A DNA stretch of 64,000 nt from Verrucomicrobiaceae bacterium (GTDB lineage: Bacteria; Verrucomicrobiota; Verrucomicrobiia; Verrucomicrobiales; Verrucomicrobiaceae), in contig JAIXOU010000039.1 of the NCBI GenBank assembly GCA_027486585.1, positions 1 to 64,000 of the forward strand. Direction: 5' to 3'. The notes below the pieces were generated by a model. That model ran no database searches, was not told where the DNA came from, and saw nothing but the letters and a program-made list of their open reading frames with translations. Positions within the stretch are counted from its first letter, which is position 1. Each line of letters begins with the position of its first letter. Positions 27,426 to 38,600 of this stretch are shown here, piece by piece. The position numbers and the translations under genes are program-made.

Positions 27426-28391
27426 GTGACTTCTGATTCTATCCACTCTCCGCAGGCTTCTCCATTTTGGCTTTGGTTGCATCTTCTTAGCCTTGAAGCG
27501 CCGCTAGTGGCGGTGGCCTGGGCCTGGGGTTTGGCGCATTTTCATCATTTATCCATCATGCCTGGGGTATTGCCAGGATTAGGTCTATGCGTGTGGATTG
27601 TTTATGTGCTGGATCGGGTGATAGATGGCGTTGGGCAGTCGAAAGAGGGTTTGGATCGCAGGCATGCTTTTCATCGGCGCTGGCGTTGGGTGCTCATGAT
27701 TCTAGTCGTGGTAGCTTCAGTTTGGGCGGGTTGGCTGGCTTTATGGACCGTGCCTAGCGGACTTTTATGGCAGTGTGCGTCACTGGGAGTTTTGATGCTG
27801 CTTTATCTGATCCTTTTTCCGGCGGCGGGTGGCGGGCGGTTTCGCTGGATAGTTATGCCGTTGACTTGTCTGGGGACTATGTCCCTAGCTCATACCTTGC
27901 CGTTTTCTCCTGCCTTTCAGCTGTTGATGATCGTTTTATCGGTGGGCATTTTGGCTTTATTGATTTTCCGAAGTCTTCACCAGCGGTTGATGACGGCGCT
28001 TTCCAAAGACGTGGTGGGCGGACTGCTTTTTGCCCTTGGTTGCTTGGCTTGGACCAGCTTTAGCTTGGAAGGTGGAGAGGCTTTGTCGGGGACAATTGAA
28101 CTGTTATTGCTCAGTGTTCTCTTCATCAGCAATCTGACGGGTATTTCTTCTCGTGAATCTCAGGGCCGCTGGCTGGCTTCGGGTTTTGGAACGGTGGGCG
28201 GCGTTTTAATGTTGGTATTCACTGGTCGCATTTCGGGATCTTTGGGAGTTTTGGCTGGGGCGACTGCAGGTGGCTTGGTCTTGTTAGTCCTATTAAACCG
28301 AAAACGTGAGACGATGTCTGCGGATGCCTTCCGTGTCTGGGCAGATTTGGCAGTGCTAGTTCCTGTTCTTGGTCTCCTGATTCGGGCATGA
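27426..28391 (+). CDS. UbiA-like polytopic membrane protein
   Basis: A 321-residue membrane protein read from a GTG giving MTSDSIHSPQASPFWLW. About eight to nine hydrophobic helices. The segment VYVLDRVIDGVGQSKEGLDRRHAFHRR near residue 60 resembles the first Asp-rich motif of UbiA-type prenyltransferases (DxxxD with downstream Arg/His). A second Asp-rich motif is not evident, so it may be a divergent or non-catalytic relative. It is divergent from the PVC cytochrome gene (130-base gap), an arrangement that would allow shared control. Its stop codon (28389-28391) abuts the amt terminator. Confidence 0.6.
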   Translation: MTSDSIHSPQASPFWLWLHLLSLEAPLVAVAWAWGLAHFHHLSIMPGVLPGLGLCVWIVYVLDRVIDGVGQSKEGLDRRHAFHRRWRWVLMILVVVASVWAGWLALWTVPSGLLWQCASLGVLMLLYLILFPAAGGGRFRWIVMPLTCLGTMSLAHTLPFSPAFQLLMIVLSVGILALLIFRSLHQRLMTALSKDVVGGLLFALGCLAWTSFSLEGGEALSGTIELLLLSVLFISNLTGISSRESQGRWLASGFGTVGGVLMLVFTGRISGSLGVLAGATAGGLVLLVLLNRKRETMSADAFRVWADLAVLVPVLGLLIRA

Positions 28392-28421
28392 AAAAGGCCG
28401 GAGCACTTTCGCACTCCGGCC
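28391..28421 (-). terminator. rho-independent terminator of the ammonium transporter gene
   Basis: On the minus strand an 8-bp GC stem (ggccggag/ctccggcc, 28396-28403 with 28414-28421) closes a 10-base loop and is followed by TTTTT. It lies about 30 bases after the amt stop. No T-run follows on the plus strand, so it serves mainly the minus-strand gene. Confidence 0.85.
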
Positions 28422-28452
28422 TCAGATTCAGTCAGGGATTACCTGATCCCAA

Positions 28453-30066
28453 TTAATGTTCGTAACCAGCTTCGTCGTGATCCGAGAGATCGAGACCGAT
28501 GGACTCTTCTTCTGGTGATGGACGGAGACCGACGATCAGCTTGACGATGATCGTGATGATCAGTGTAGCAACAATGCTCAGGACGATGGTCAAGGCGCAT
28601 GCTTTCAACTGATTCATGAGGATACCACCGGTGCCACCTGCATCGACGATCAGCTTGGCCATGTCTTTGTTCACATAGGCGTTCACGGTGGTGAGGTTAC
28701 CGTTGATGCTGTTGTTAGCGAAGATACCAGTGACGAGAGCACCCATGGTGCCACCGACGCCGTGGATACCGAAGGTATCAAGAGCATCGTCGTAACCGAG
28801 TTTGCTCTTAGCGAAGACGACTGCGAAGTAAGGAACCACAGCGGCGAGAACACCGATGATCATGGCAGCTTTAGCATCGACGAAACCAGCAGCAGGAGTG
28901 ATGACGACCAGGCCAGCAACAGCGCCGGAGCAGAAACCAAGGATGGAAGGCTTGCCTTTGTGGAGCTTCTCGATCAGAGCCCATACGAAGCAAGCAGTGG
29001 CAGCAGCCAAGGTGGTGGTCATGAAAGCGTTGGCAGCGAGACCGTCAGCAGCAAGAGCAGAACCGGCGTTGAAACCATACCAACCGACCCAGAGCATTCC
29101 GGTGCCGACCATGCAAAGAACCATGCTGTGTGGGGACATCTTTTCTTTGCCGAAGCCTTGGCGTTTGCCAAGCATGATGCAAAGAACAAGAGCGGACCAA
29201 CCGGAGGACATGTGAACTACGGTGCCACCAGCGAAGTCGATCGCAGGAAGAGCTGAAGCGCTGTTCCATACACCGTTCATAAGACCGTCGAAGCCCCAAA
29301 CCATGTGAGCAAGAGGGAAGTAAACCACGAACATCCAGATGGCGACGAAGAGCATCACTGCGGAGAACTTCATGCGCTCAGCGATAGCACCCACGATCAG
29401 AGCTGGAGTGATGATAGCGAACATCAGCTGATACATGGAGAACACAGATTGGCTAGGCCAGCCGGCGTAGTTCGTGTTTGGAGCAGCGCCGACACCTTCA
29501 AGGAAGAAGTATTTGAAGCTACCAAGGTAAGGTGACCACCAAGGTGCGCCTTCTGCAGGATGCTCACCGAAGACGAAGGAATAACCAACGAAATACCAGA
29601 GGATCGTCACGAGACCGGCAATGCCGAGGCATTGAGCGAGAACGCTGAGAACATTCTTCGAGCGGACCAGACCACCGTAGAAGAGAGCCAGACCAGGGAG
29701 GGTCATGAAGAGCACGAGAGCCGCGCAGATCATTAGGAAACCGTTGTGACCAGGGCCAGAAAGGTTTGCCAGCTTGCCGTCAGCGGCAGGGGCCATATTA
29801 TTGAAGTATTGCTCGACGTCTGCGATTCGCTTCTCCAAGGCCTCAGTGGTTGGGGCGGCAGGAGCAGCTTCAGCAGCAGGGGCTGCTGCAGCAGGTTCGG
29901 GGGCAGGTGCTGGAGCTGCGGCAGCGGCGGGAGCCGGTGCAGCAGGAGCAGGTGCCGCCGCATCTTGCGCCCAGGATGAACTGGTGCTGAATGCGATGGC
30001 AGTGGTGGCGACGACCGCAGCGGAGAGTAAGCTGCGCCAGTTACTGGAGTGGTTGATTTTGAGCAT
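28453..30066 (-). CDS. amt: ammonium transporter with Ala/Pro-rich N-terminal extension
   Basis: A 537-residue Amt/Rh channel for ammonium uptake. An N-terminal signal peptide (AVVATTAIAFSTSSSWAQ) is followed by about 40 residues of Ala/Pro repeats and a short helix (TEALEKRIADVEQYF), then the eleven-helix Amt fold from residue 105. Key residues are visible: AIDFAGGTVVHMSSG (Asp and first pore His), FGIHGVGGTMGAL (second pore His), ALFYGGLVRSKNVLS and the IVGAIAERMKFSA signature. The C-terminal tail (GLRPSPEEESIGLDLSDHDEAGYEH) is the usual cytosolic regulatory tail, a GlnK contact. No glnK gene is adjacent. The 106 bases upstream are AT-rich and suitable for a nitrogen-responsive promoter, but I cannot define one. 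Confidence 0.95.
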   Translation of the reverse strand: MLKINHSSNWRSLLSAAVVATTAIAFSTSSSWAQDAAAPAPAAPAPAAAAAPAPAPEPAAAAPAAEAAPAAPTTEALEKRIADVEQYFNNMAPAADGKLANLSGPGHNGFLMICAALVLFMTLPGLALFYGGLVRSKNVLSVLAQCLGIAGLVTILWYFVGYSFVFGEHPAEGAPWWSPYLGSFKYFFLEGVGAAPNTNYAGWPSQSVFSMYQLMFAIITPALIVGAIAERMKFSAVMLFVAIWMFVVYFPLAHMVWGFDGLMNGVWNSASALPAIDFAGGTVVHMSSGWSALVLCIMLGKRQGFGKEKMSPHSMVLCMVGTGMLWVGWYGFNAGSALAADGLAANAFMTTTLAAATACFVWALIEKLHKGKPSILGFCSGAVAGLVVITPAAGFVDAKAAMIIGVLAAVVPYFAVVFAKSKLGYDDALDTFGIHGVGGTMGALVTGIFANNSINGNLTTVNAYVNKDMAKLIVDAGGTGGILMNQLKACALTIVLSIVATLIITIIVKLIVGLRPSPEEESIGLDLSDHDEAGYEH

Positions 30067-30172
30067 ATTGTGTTACGAAGTGGATTGGCTCCGCAAAGAA
30101 TCATTAAGCACCCCGCGTGCCAAGTCTGCCCAACTTTTTTCCGATCTAGGTTCCCTCCCAGTAAAATGGGCT

Positions 30173-31042
30173 TTAAATTTTTCGCCAAAGCATGGCCAAA
30201 AAGAGCGGAAACTCTTTTCGGGCATGGTTTTCGGCCCGGGCACGCGGTCCAGGCTGACTTTCTTTGTGCGAATGCCACTCACTGAGGCCGATCATGGCCA
30301 TGCCTGCGGTAAATCCGGCTTTGCTGAGTGATTCTAGACTGCGGTGAAAGGAGGTGGTGCTCTCGCTGTTTGCTTTTCCAGGGTGCATCAGAATGGGAAT
30401 GCTGAGCGTGCTACTGTAAGCATCAACACGTCGATATTGAGCCGAATGATCCTTGGCAAATTCCCAGCTCGTCTGTTTCGGGATGCGAAAAGCCGGGTGA
30501 TTGAGCACCCAAAGCATCCGAGCACCCGGTTTTAACACGCTGGCCACAGAGGCACAGACTTTTTCCAAATGCTCCATGTTTTGCAGGCAAAGGATGGCAG
30601 AGGCCGCATCAAATTCGCCAATGCCTTGGAGATTGGCAGCATCCCGATCAAAATAACGAATGGGCGTGCGACTCCTATAAGTACGGGCTTTTTCGATCAA
30701 TGTCGGTGCGGCATCTACACCAGTGACTTGGGCACCTGTTTCTGAAATGGCGCGCGAAAAGACACCCTGTCCGCAGCCGAGATCTAAAATGCGCTCACCC
30801 TTTTGTGGGGCCAGCATGGTCAGCGCATTCGGAATGACGACGGCTTGATAAAGTTCTGATCCACGCTCGCCCAAAATGCGGTCATACCAATCGGCTGACT
30901 TTTCCCAAGACGTGCCTCCTTGACTGCGATCCTGAGCTGGGCGCTGTGCTGGTCGTCCGTGTTTTGGAGCTGGCGGACGCTGCTGAGAGAAGCGTGGTGG
31001 CGTGCGTGAACCGGTCGGTTTGCGGGGGCGATCTGGAGTCAT
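30173..31042 (-). CDS. class I SAM-dependent methyltransferase
   Basis: A 289-residue methyltransferase. The first 50 residues are basic and Pro/Gln-rich (disordered, GSRTPPRFSQQRPPAPKHGRP). The Rossmann core starts near 80: motif I ERILDLGCGQGVFSRAI, motif II VTGVDAAPTLIEKAR, then FDAASAILCLQNMEH and LKPGARMLWVLNHPAFRIP. The pattern fits methyltransferase type 11/25 acting on small molecules or lipids; the acceptor is unknown. The C-terminus (ARKEFPLFLAMLWRKI) is the common 'P.FL.....K' ending of this family. It is upstream of and codirectional with amt (about 106 bases), and downstream of the FmdB-like gene (50 bases), so the minus-strand genes from 32409 may form one transcript. Confidence 0.85.
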   Translation of the reverse strand: MTPDRPRKPTGSRTPPRFSQQRPPAPKHGRPAQRPAQDRSQGGTSWEKSADWYDRILGERGSELYQAVVIPNALTMLAPQKGERILDLGCGQGVFSRAISETGAQVTGVDAAPTLIEKARTYRSRTPIRYFDRDAANLQGIGEFDAASAILCLQNMEHLEKVCASVASVLKPGARMLWVLNHPAFRIPKQTSWEFAKDHSAQYRRVDAYSSTLSIPILMHPGKANSESTTSFHRSLESLSKAGFTAGMAMIGLSEWHSHKESQPGPRARAENHARKEFPLFLAMLWRKI

Positions 31043-31092
31043 GATGTCTTTATATGCCTCAGGCCCGTGTCATCTGCCACCAAGGAATGCAC

Positions 31093-31614
31093 TCAGTCAA
31101 CGAGCCAGTCACGCATTTCATAAAGCTTGGGGTCACGCACAGGCGGCCTGCCGACGCGCATGATTTTTTTGACTTGAGAGAAAAGAGCCTCCGCTTCGCC
31201 GCCCTCTTCCATGCCGCCAAACTCGGACTCTAGCTTCTCGGGATCTTCGCCAGATTCCAGGCGGCGCACCATTTCACGGAGTTCGGGGGGCGTTTTATCT
31301 CCCATGAGATCGGTCATTTTACGCATGAAATGGCCGAGCTGTCGCGGATCGGGATTGTCGCTGTCCAGCGCGCTCATATCCCCCTCCATATCTGCCATGA
31401 GGCTTTCCATTTGAGCATCGTCGATCCCAGCAAAGGGATCATTCGCGCTTTCTTCTTTGGCCCGTCCGATGACAGCGAACTGGGAGACGCGCTTTTCCAG
31501 TTTAAAGGCTGCATTGTCAGGGCAAGTCGGCACTCGGTCCCGATAGGCTAGACTGCGGGCTAGGAATTGATAGAGCGTGTTGTTTTCCTGGCAGTAAAAT
31601 TCGTAAATGGGCAT
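31093..31614 (-). CDS. FmdB-like zinc-ribbon protein with degenerate ribbon
   Basis: A 173-residue soluble protein. The N-terminus MPIYEFYCQENNTLYQFLARS matches the FmdB regulatory-type ribbon start (MP.YeY.C..C...F), and PTCPDNAAFKLEKRVSQFAV matches its second knuckle, but each knuckle keeps only one cysteine, so normal four-Cys zinc binding seems lost. The remaining 110 residues are acidic and helical (DAQMESLMADMEGDMSALDSDNP, LGHFMRKMTDLMG, PPELREMVRRLESGEDPEKLE). Similar two-part proteins occur widely in Verrucomicrobia as far as I recall, with unknown function. Codirectional with the methyltransferase and DUF2071 genes (57 and 50-base gaps). Confidence 0.7.
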   Translation of the reverse strand: MPIYEFYCQENNTLYQFLARSLAYRDRVPTCPDNAAFKLEKRVSQFAVIGRAKEESANDPFAGIDDAQMESLMADMEGDMSALDSDNPDPRQLGHFMRKMTDLMGDKTPPELREMVRRLESGEDPEKLESEFGGMEEGGEAEALFSQVKKIMRVGRPPVRDPKLYEMRDWLVD

Positions 31615-31671
31615 GTTGGCGGGCAGGGGCTGTTGCCATGATCAAACGAAACTCTGCTGCAATGGCAAGGG

Positions 31672-32409
31672 CTATCTGGTCAATGGATAAACCTGCACCT
31701 GAACGCCAGACGAGCCGATGACGTGATCGGGTGGCCGTGTTGGCATGGCGTAACCATTGAGACGAAAGAGATCGGCATCCCATTTCCCCAGCTCGACTTC
31801 GGCTAGCGGATAGGGAGCGTGATGGACGCGTCCGCAACGCAAGCCGCCCGGGGTTTGGGTGAAGAGCAGGTAGCGCTCTGCCAAGAAAAATTCGAGCGAT
31901 CCAGGCTCTGAGTGATGGGTCTCCGGTTTGAGACGATAGGCAAACTCAGACGTCACCGCATCACCACGCCGCTGAGAGCGGTAGTGGATCACGCCCGCGG
32001 GCGTCTTGGTAGCAGACATCTGCGCATTTTGATACGGCAAATGAAACAGCGTGCGCGCTGTCCACACGGCCAGGGATTGATTGCAGTCCAGAGAATCAAA
32101 CCACACGCCGGGGCGTCCCTGATCATCGTGGACATAGGTGCGGAGATTCATTTCCAGAAAGTTACTCAGGCCAGGCACGGCGGGGCAGAAGCGCGGGCGG
32201 ATGCCTTTCATGAAAAATGGCACGATGGCGATCCAGCCTTTTCCATCAAAGGTATCCACGTGCAGTCCTGGAGGCAGCCTTTTTTGGATCTCCGCAGGAT
32301 CCCAGGCCCAGTGAAGAAACAGCAGATCCTCCCAGTGCTGCCGCATGACCACGGACTGATCAGGGACTGCGCGCATGGCTTGTCGTTGGGCGTCGGTGGG
32401 GGATGGCAT
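31672..32409 (-). CDS. YqjF-type DUF2071 protein
   Basis: A 245-residue cytosolic protein of the DUF2071 (YqjF) family, read from MPSPTDAQRQAMRAVP; the frame is open up to 32571 but that part reads like translated intergenic sequence. Family signatures are QHWEDLLFLHWAWDPAEIQKRLPPGL (usually 'W..llF.hw.vp...l...lP.gl..d'), WIAIVPFFMKGIRPR, FLEMNLRTYV and GRPGVWFDSLDCNQ. The fold is related to acetoacetate decarboxylase but the function is unknown. First gene of a likely four-gene minus-strand run. Confidence 0.85.
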   Translation of the reverse strand: MPSPTDAQRQAMRAVPDQSVVMRQHWEDLLFLHWAWDPAEIQKRLPPGLHVDTFDGKGWIAIVPFFMKGIRPRFCPAVPGLSNFLEMNLRTYVHDDQGRPGVWFDSLDCNQSLAVWTARTLFHLPYQNAQMSATKTPAGVIHYRSQRRGDAVTSEFAYRLKPETHHSEPGSLEFFLAERYLLFTQTPGGLRCGRVHHAPYPLAEVELGKWDADLFRLNGYAMPTRPPDHVIGSSGVQVQVYPLTR

Positions 32410-32582
32410 TGTTTTTGATACGCCTGGAAGAGCTCTGTGGTGTCTTCCGCTGAGAAACTCCAGCACCCAACAAGCAATGTCCAAACCCATTGCTGCCCAG
32501 CCTGATTTCAGCCTTCGGAGTTCCTTGTTCGATATTGGATACTCAAATCCCCCAGATTCTACCGTTAGCATACCATAGGGTT

Positions 32583-32602
32583 AAGATTATTTTAATAATC
32601 TT
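32583..32602. promoter_or_regulatory. AT-rich 20-base palindrome upstream of giant protein
   Basis: aagattatt and aataatctt are separated by tt, a perfect 9+2+9 palindrome, 58 bases before the first start candidate of the giant surface protein and in the gap to the divergent DUF2071 gene. It could be an operator for a dimeric regulator controlling either gene. There is no adjacent regulator to link it to. Confidence 0.4.
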
Positions 32603-32659
32603 ACTGGGCTTTAGTTGTAAAATAAACGGTTCAGGCTAATAGCGCTGGTCGCTTCTGCC

Positions 32660-35600
32660 ATGAAAGTTCAGAAGGCGTCACAGGCTGATTTCAAGCGGAT
32701 GAAGCGATGCCTGAAAATGAACACATTCCGCTTTTTACGGAGGTCTCGTTTCATCATGCGCTGTTTTTCCACTCTTGTTCAGCAGGCCGTTTGGGCGGCA
32801 GTGGCCGGTTTCACGTTTTGGCAGCCGCTGGTGAGTCAGGCGGCTCCTGGGGATCTCGACCTGAGCTTTTCTCAATCACCGCTTCCATTGGGTGGGGCTC
32901 CCGATGGCTTGGCGATGCAGCCGGATGGCAAGATGGTTCTCGTCGGTGGCTTTGGCCCCATACCCCGAAACACAACCAACAATCGCTACATCGCTAGGCT
33001 GGATGGTAGTGCGGGGGCGCAGGATACGAGTTTCGTGGCAACGATGGGATTCGGGCCTGCCCCGCGGATCGTTCGGGCACAGCGGGATGGAAAATTGATG
33101 GTCGGCGGTGAGTTCGAGCTGATCAACGGCGTGACCATGACCGGTGTTGCTCGTCTGAACGCTGACGGCACTCTGGACACGTCCTTTGCCAATCCGACGT
33201 TCACGGGCATCTTCCAGATCTTCTCAATCATCGTGCAGCCAGATGGCAAGGTGATCGTGGGCGGATACTTCTCGACCGTGGGCGGTGTGACAAGGAATCA
33301 CCTTGTGCGGCTGAATGCCGATGGCTCGGTCGATACTAGCTTCAATCCTAATCCTAACAGTGACATTACATCTTTGGCCCTGTTGCCCGATGGCAAGATC
33401 GTGGTGGTCGGCGGTTTTAACCAGATCGCTGGTTCGACGAACTTCTCGCGCATCGGCATCGCCATTTTAAACAGCGATGGCACCTTGGATCCCACGCCGC
33501 TGCCGCACATTTCTCCAGCCAGATGCGTGGCAGTTCAGGGTGACGGCAAGATCGTCGTTGGCGGCTCTTTCGGTAGGGTCAATAACCAGAAGTTTTACGG
33601 ATTGCTCCGATTAAACACTGACCGCACTCTGGATATGGCCTTCAGACCAACGTTCAGCCTCTTGCCTAATACCAACACGAGCACGGTGCGCACGCTCGCC
33701 ATCCAGGCAGATGGGAAAATGATCGTCGGTGGCAACTTTCGAGCCGTGGGTGTGGATGCTGCCCAGGTGGATGTGAATGGTGATTACCTCCTCAACCCTG
33801 ACGGTAGCTTTGTGGGCAGCACACCGCGTGTGCGCGCCGCACTGATCAATGCCGATGGCAGTCTGGATGCAGCCTTTAATCCGAGCTTCCACACGACGGC
33901 TGCGCCTTATTTGAATGACTCCTTCAACTTCCACGGGGTGATAGGTGCGGCCCTCCAGCCGAATGGCAAGATCATGCTCAGTGGTTACTTCTCCGATGTG
34001 GGCAATGTCGCCGCCGCCTCCCTGGTGCGCTTTGAGAATACGGTGGCTATGGAGAAACTTAGTTTCACCAGCTCACGCATCGAATGGCTGCGCGGAGGCT
34101 CCGCACCGGAAGCGACCCAAGTGCTCTTTGATCAATCCACCGATGGCGGTACGACTTGGACTCTTCTTGGCAGCGCTTCACGAATCACTGGCGGCTGGGA
34201 ATTGACCGGCTTGTCATTGCCCTCCAGCGCGAAGATCCGCGCCAGCGCTATCACCAATAGCGGCGTCAATAATGGCTCCGGTGGCGTCGTGCAGATCATC
34301 GAGGATTTCCCGCTGGTGCCGCCTGCCATCGTGGTGGAGCAACCGACGAGCACACCGCTCAGCAGTGGTTCATCGACGATTGATTTTGGCAATGTGGTGA
34401 CGGGCTTCAGCAGCAGCACTTTGACCTTCACGGTGCGCAATACGGGCAGCGGTTTGTTGAAGCGCTTGCAGGTCGGCATCGACGGCGCGCAGCTCTCAGA
34501 TTTTGCCCTCACCGCGCCTACCGTGAACGAGATCGCAGCGGGTGGCAGCACCACCCTCAGCATCATCTTTACGCCAAGTGCCAAGCTCGTCCGCAATGCC
34601 ACACTGCGCATCAGCAGCAATGATACGACGACACCTTTATTCAGCGTAGCCCTGACAGGCACTGGCATCGCCTCACCGAACGCTGACCTCGCTGGCATCG
34701 GCCTGCCATTGCCGATGACCCTCTCGCCTACCTTTGCAGCCAATACGCTAAGCTATACCGCAGACGCAGTGTTCAATCGGCGCAGCATCACCATCACACC
34801 CACGGCGCAGAACGCGATCTCCGGCATCACGATCAACGGCACTTCCGTGACCAGCGGCTCGCCTTCCGCCTCCATCAATCTCACGACGGGGGCCAATGTC
34901 TTCACCCTCGTCGTGACCGCTGAGAATGGCATCAACACCAAGACCTACACCTTGACAGTTACCCGTGCGACGACCCCTCTGCCTGGCGAGCTGGATTATG
35001 GTTTTGATCCCTTTGCGAACGCGGAGGTCCTTACTGCCGCTCAGCAAACAGATGGCAAAGTGCTCATTGGCGGACGCTTCGTTTATGGTGGTGCCAACAT
35101 CACTGAGGCAGGCAGCCTGAATCGCCCTGGCCTCGGACGCATCAACCCCAACGGCAGCTTTGACAGCTTCAATCCACTCGTCTTTGGCGGGCAGGTTAGT
35201 GCGTTTCAATTACTCCCTAGCGGACAGATACTGGCTAGTGGCACCTTTGCTCCTTGGTCGGGCACTGGCAATGTCCTCACCCACAGCATCGTCTTGATCA
35301 ATGCCGACGGCTCGCGCGAGGCGACGTTTGATCCAGTGAGTGATGCCCAAACCTCACAGATGGCCCTCGCGAGTGGTGGCAAGATTCTCATCGTCGGCGA
35401 CTTCACCTCTCTTCAACCCAACGGCGCAGCCTCGGCGACGACGCGCAACCGCGTCGCACGACTCAATGCCAACGGCACGCTCGACACCGCCTTTAACCCC
35501 AATGTGAACGGCATCGTCCGCTGCGTGGTGGTGCAACCCAATGGCATGGCGATCATTGGCGGCACCTTCACCATGGTCGGCAGCACCGCGCGTAGTCATC

Positions 35601-38600
35601 TGGCACGCATCACGACGACGGGGGCCGTGGATGCTACCTTTACCGCAGCCAGTGAAGTGGACTTTGGCGTGAATTGCCTGGCCCTTCAGCCGGATGGCAA
35701 AGTCTTTGTCGGTGGTAACTTCAGTAACGGTGGGCTCGTGCGATTAAACACGAACGGTAGCCTAGACAGCACCTTCACGCCGCCAGCCTCCTCTGCTGGA
35801 CGCACGCCTTTCACACTCGCCTTGCAGGAAAACGGCAAGATCATCGTCGCGGGCAATGGCGGTCTGTTGCGATCTGCTGTCGAACGACTGAACGCCGATG
35901 GCAGCATGGACACGACTTTTGCTGGTGTCAGCGCGATGGAAGGCAGCAACCCTGGCTGGGTGAATAGCCTCAGCATTCAGGACAACGGCCTGATCGTCAT
36001 CGCGGGCCGCTTTGCGAGTGTGAATGGTATCTCAAGGACCAACATCGCACGCATCGACGGGGCAACGCCGCAGTCACTTGTCCAGCTTAGCGGCAGTCTT
36101 CTTGAGTGGTCACGCGGCGGCCAGCCACCTGCTGTTTCGACGGCCTTTGATTTCTCCACCGATAGCGGCGCGACTTGGACGGTGATCGATGCCGCCGGAA
36201 CGTTCGTTGACGGAGTCTGGCAGGGCACCATCACCACGCCGCTACCCACAGCGGGTGGTTTGCTGCGTGGGCGTGCGATCATCGCTGGCGGTCAATATGG
36301 TGAAATGATTTACCAGACCTCCTTCTCCCCACCTGCCCCAAAAATCGATGTCGAGCAGCCGGTGAATGATGACTTGGCCGATGGAGATGCGATCGATCTC
36401 GGCACGCTGGGGCTGAATGTGCTGGTGCCGGCGGTCGTCACCATCCGCAATGCAGGCGGGCAGAATCTGACGCTGAGCAATGTGACCATCACCGGCACGA
36501 ATGCGAACCAGTTCAGCATCATTGATCAGCCCGCGCTGACAGTGGCTCCGCTGGAAAGCACGACCTTCACGGTGCATGCGAGAGTCACCACGGCTGGTCT
36601 GAAAACGGCGACGCTAAACATCGCTAGCAATGACACCACGGCGACTCCCTTTAACATCGTGGTCAATGCCACGGGAGCACCCGCCGTGCTGCCAGTGGCC
36701 ACGACGCTGGCGGCCACGGGGCTGGACTTTGATGGCACAGCCGTCAATGCTATGCGGGCGACTCTAAACGGCACGGTGGATGCCAATGGCCAGCCGCGTG
36801 AGGTCAGCTTTGAGTATGGACCGACCACGGCTTATGGCACCACGGTCACGCTGCCCGGCACTTTTAACTCGGCGAATCCAGAGCCTGTCTCGACTCAACT
36901 CATGGGGCTAGCACCACACACGACCTACAACTTCCGCGTCCGTGTGGATGGGGATCTGGGCAATGCTCTGGGAACGAATCGCACCTTTACCACGGCGAAT
37001 CGAGCGCCTGTGGCTGGCGATGATACCGCCTCTGCCTTGGCCAGTGCGGCTACGACTATTGCTGTGCTGGATAATGATTCCGATGCGGATGGTGATACGC
37101 TTACCATTTCTACAAGAACTGCGGTCACACCGAGCACGGCTGGCACAGTGGCCATTGTGTCCAATCAGCTGGTCTTTACGGCCAGTGCAGCGTTTGGCAC
37201 AGCTCCGAATTTGACAGCCACTTTTGGCTACAGGATTAGCGATGGTGAAGGCAGCACGGACGACGGCACTGTCACTGTCAGTCCCGGCAGTGCTACTTTA
37301 GGAGAGACGACCAAGAGCATCGCGGCTGAAGGCACGGCCTTTGAAACGCCGAGTAGTTATCCTGTGACCATCCAGACATCAGGCTCTTGGGCTGTCACCG
37401 AGGCGCTTACCTGGGCCACAGTGTCACCCCTGAGTGGACGTGATGATGGCGCCGTGAATATTACGGTGCAGCCAAATACGACGACCGCCCAGCGTGTAGG
37501 TGTCATCAGAATCGGCGGCGTGTCCCACACGATCACTCAATCGGGCACAGTGAAGCCAACGCTCGGGCCGCTGACGAACACCGCTTATCAGGCTATCGTT
37601 GGGGGTTACTTTGAGCTGGTTATCCCGACGGTGAATGCCCCGGTAACTTACACCACGACAGGGATGCCGCCTGGGCTAACCCTCAGCAATACGACAGGCA
37701 TGATCACAGGCCGACCTACCATGACGGGGACGGCACCCACGACCTACAACGTGACCGTGAGAGCTAGCAATGCCTCAGGTCCAGCTGCCGCTGACACGGC
37801 AGGGAAAGCTGCGGCGACGGTGAGCTTCACCATCAATGTCGTCCCACTTCCAGCAGGTGTCGTCGGCACCTTTCATGGACTCATTGAGCGCAGCAGCACA
37901 GTGAACGTCGGCAGCATAATAAACCTCGGAGCTCGCTGGGAAATGACCATCAACGCGCTGGGTGCCGTCAGTGGAAAGATCGTCGAAGGTGTGACCTCAC
38001 GCAGCTTCACGAGTAAACTGGAAGTCACAGCCGATACGGCCAATACACCCACAATCACCGCAGCCATCACAGGCACAGCTTTGAGCCTAGTTCTGAAACT
38101 GAGTGCGTTGACGGATAGCCTGAGTAGCGGAGTCGGCGAGAATGTGCTGCGTAATGCTGGCAATACGCAAAGCAGCATCGTCACCGGCTGGGGAAATGCT
38201 TGGAGCACGACTGCGCCGATCAAAAGAGCCACGCAGTTCAGAGGCCCGTATAGCTTTGCCATCATCAATCCCGCGACGATAACCACAACCAATACCGCAG
38301 CGCCAGATGGCTTCGGTTTCGGCAGCTTCATCGTCAGTGAAACAAACGGCGCGCTTCGAATAACCGGTGATCTGCCTGACGGCAGCAAAATCTTGTGCGA
38401 CACTTTCATCGGTCAAAATGGCCAATTGCTGCTCTACACGCCGCTGCATGGAAACAAAGGCAGCATCCATGGCCAACTCACCGTCACACCAGTGAATGCA
38501 CCGACGGATAATACAGTAGTGGGTCCTATCACTTGGCTGAAGCCCACCCTTCTCGCAACGGATAAAGACAAGTCCTACCAGTCCGGCTTTGGTCCGCTCA

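Noticed and set aside
32410-32571. N-terminal extension of the DUF2071 protein
   Set aside because: The extra residues do not fit the family, whose alignment begins shortly after MPSPTDAQ, and the DNA resembles the repetitive intergenic ttcgatattgg-type sequence.
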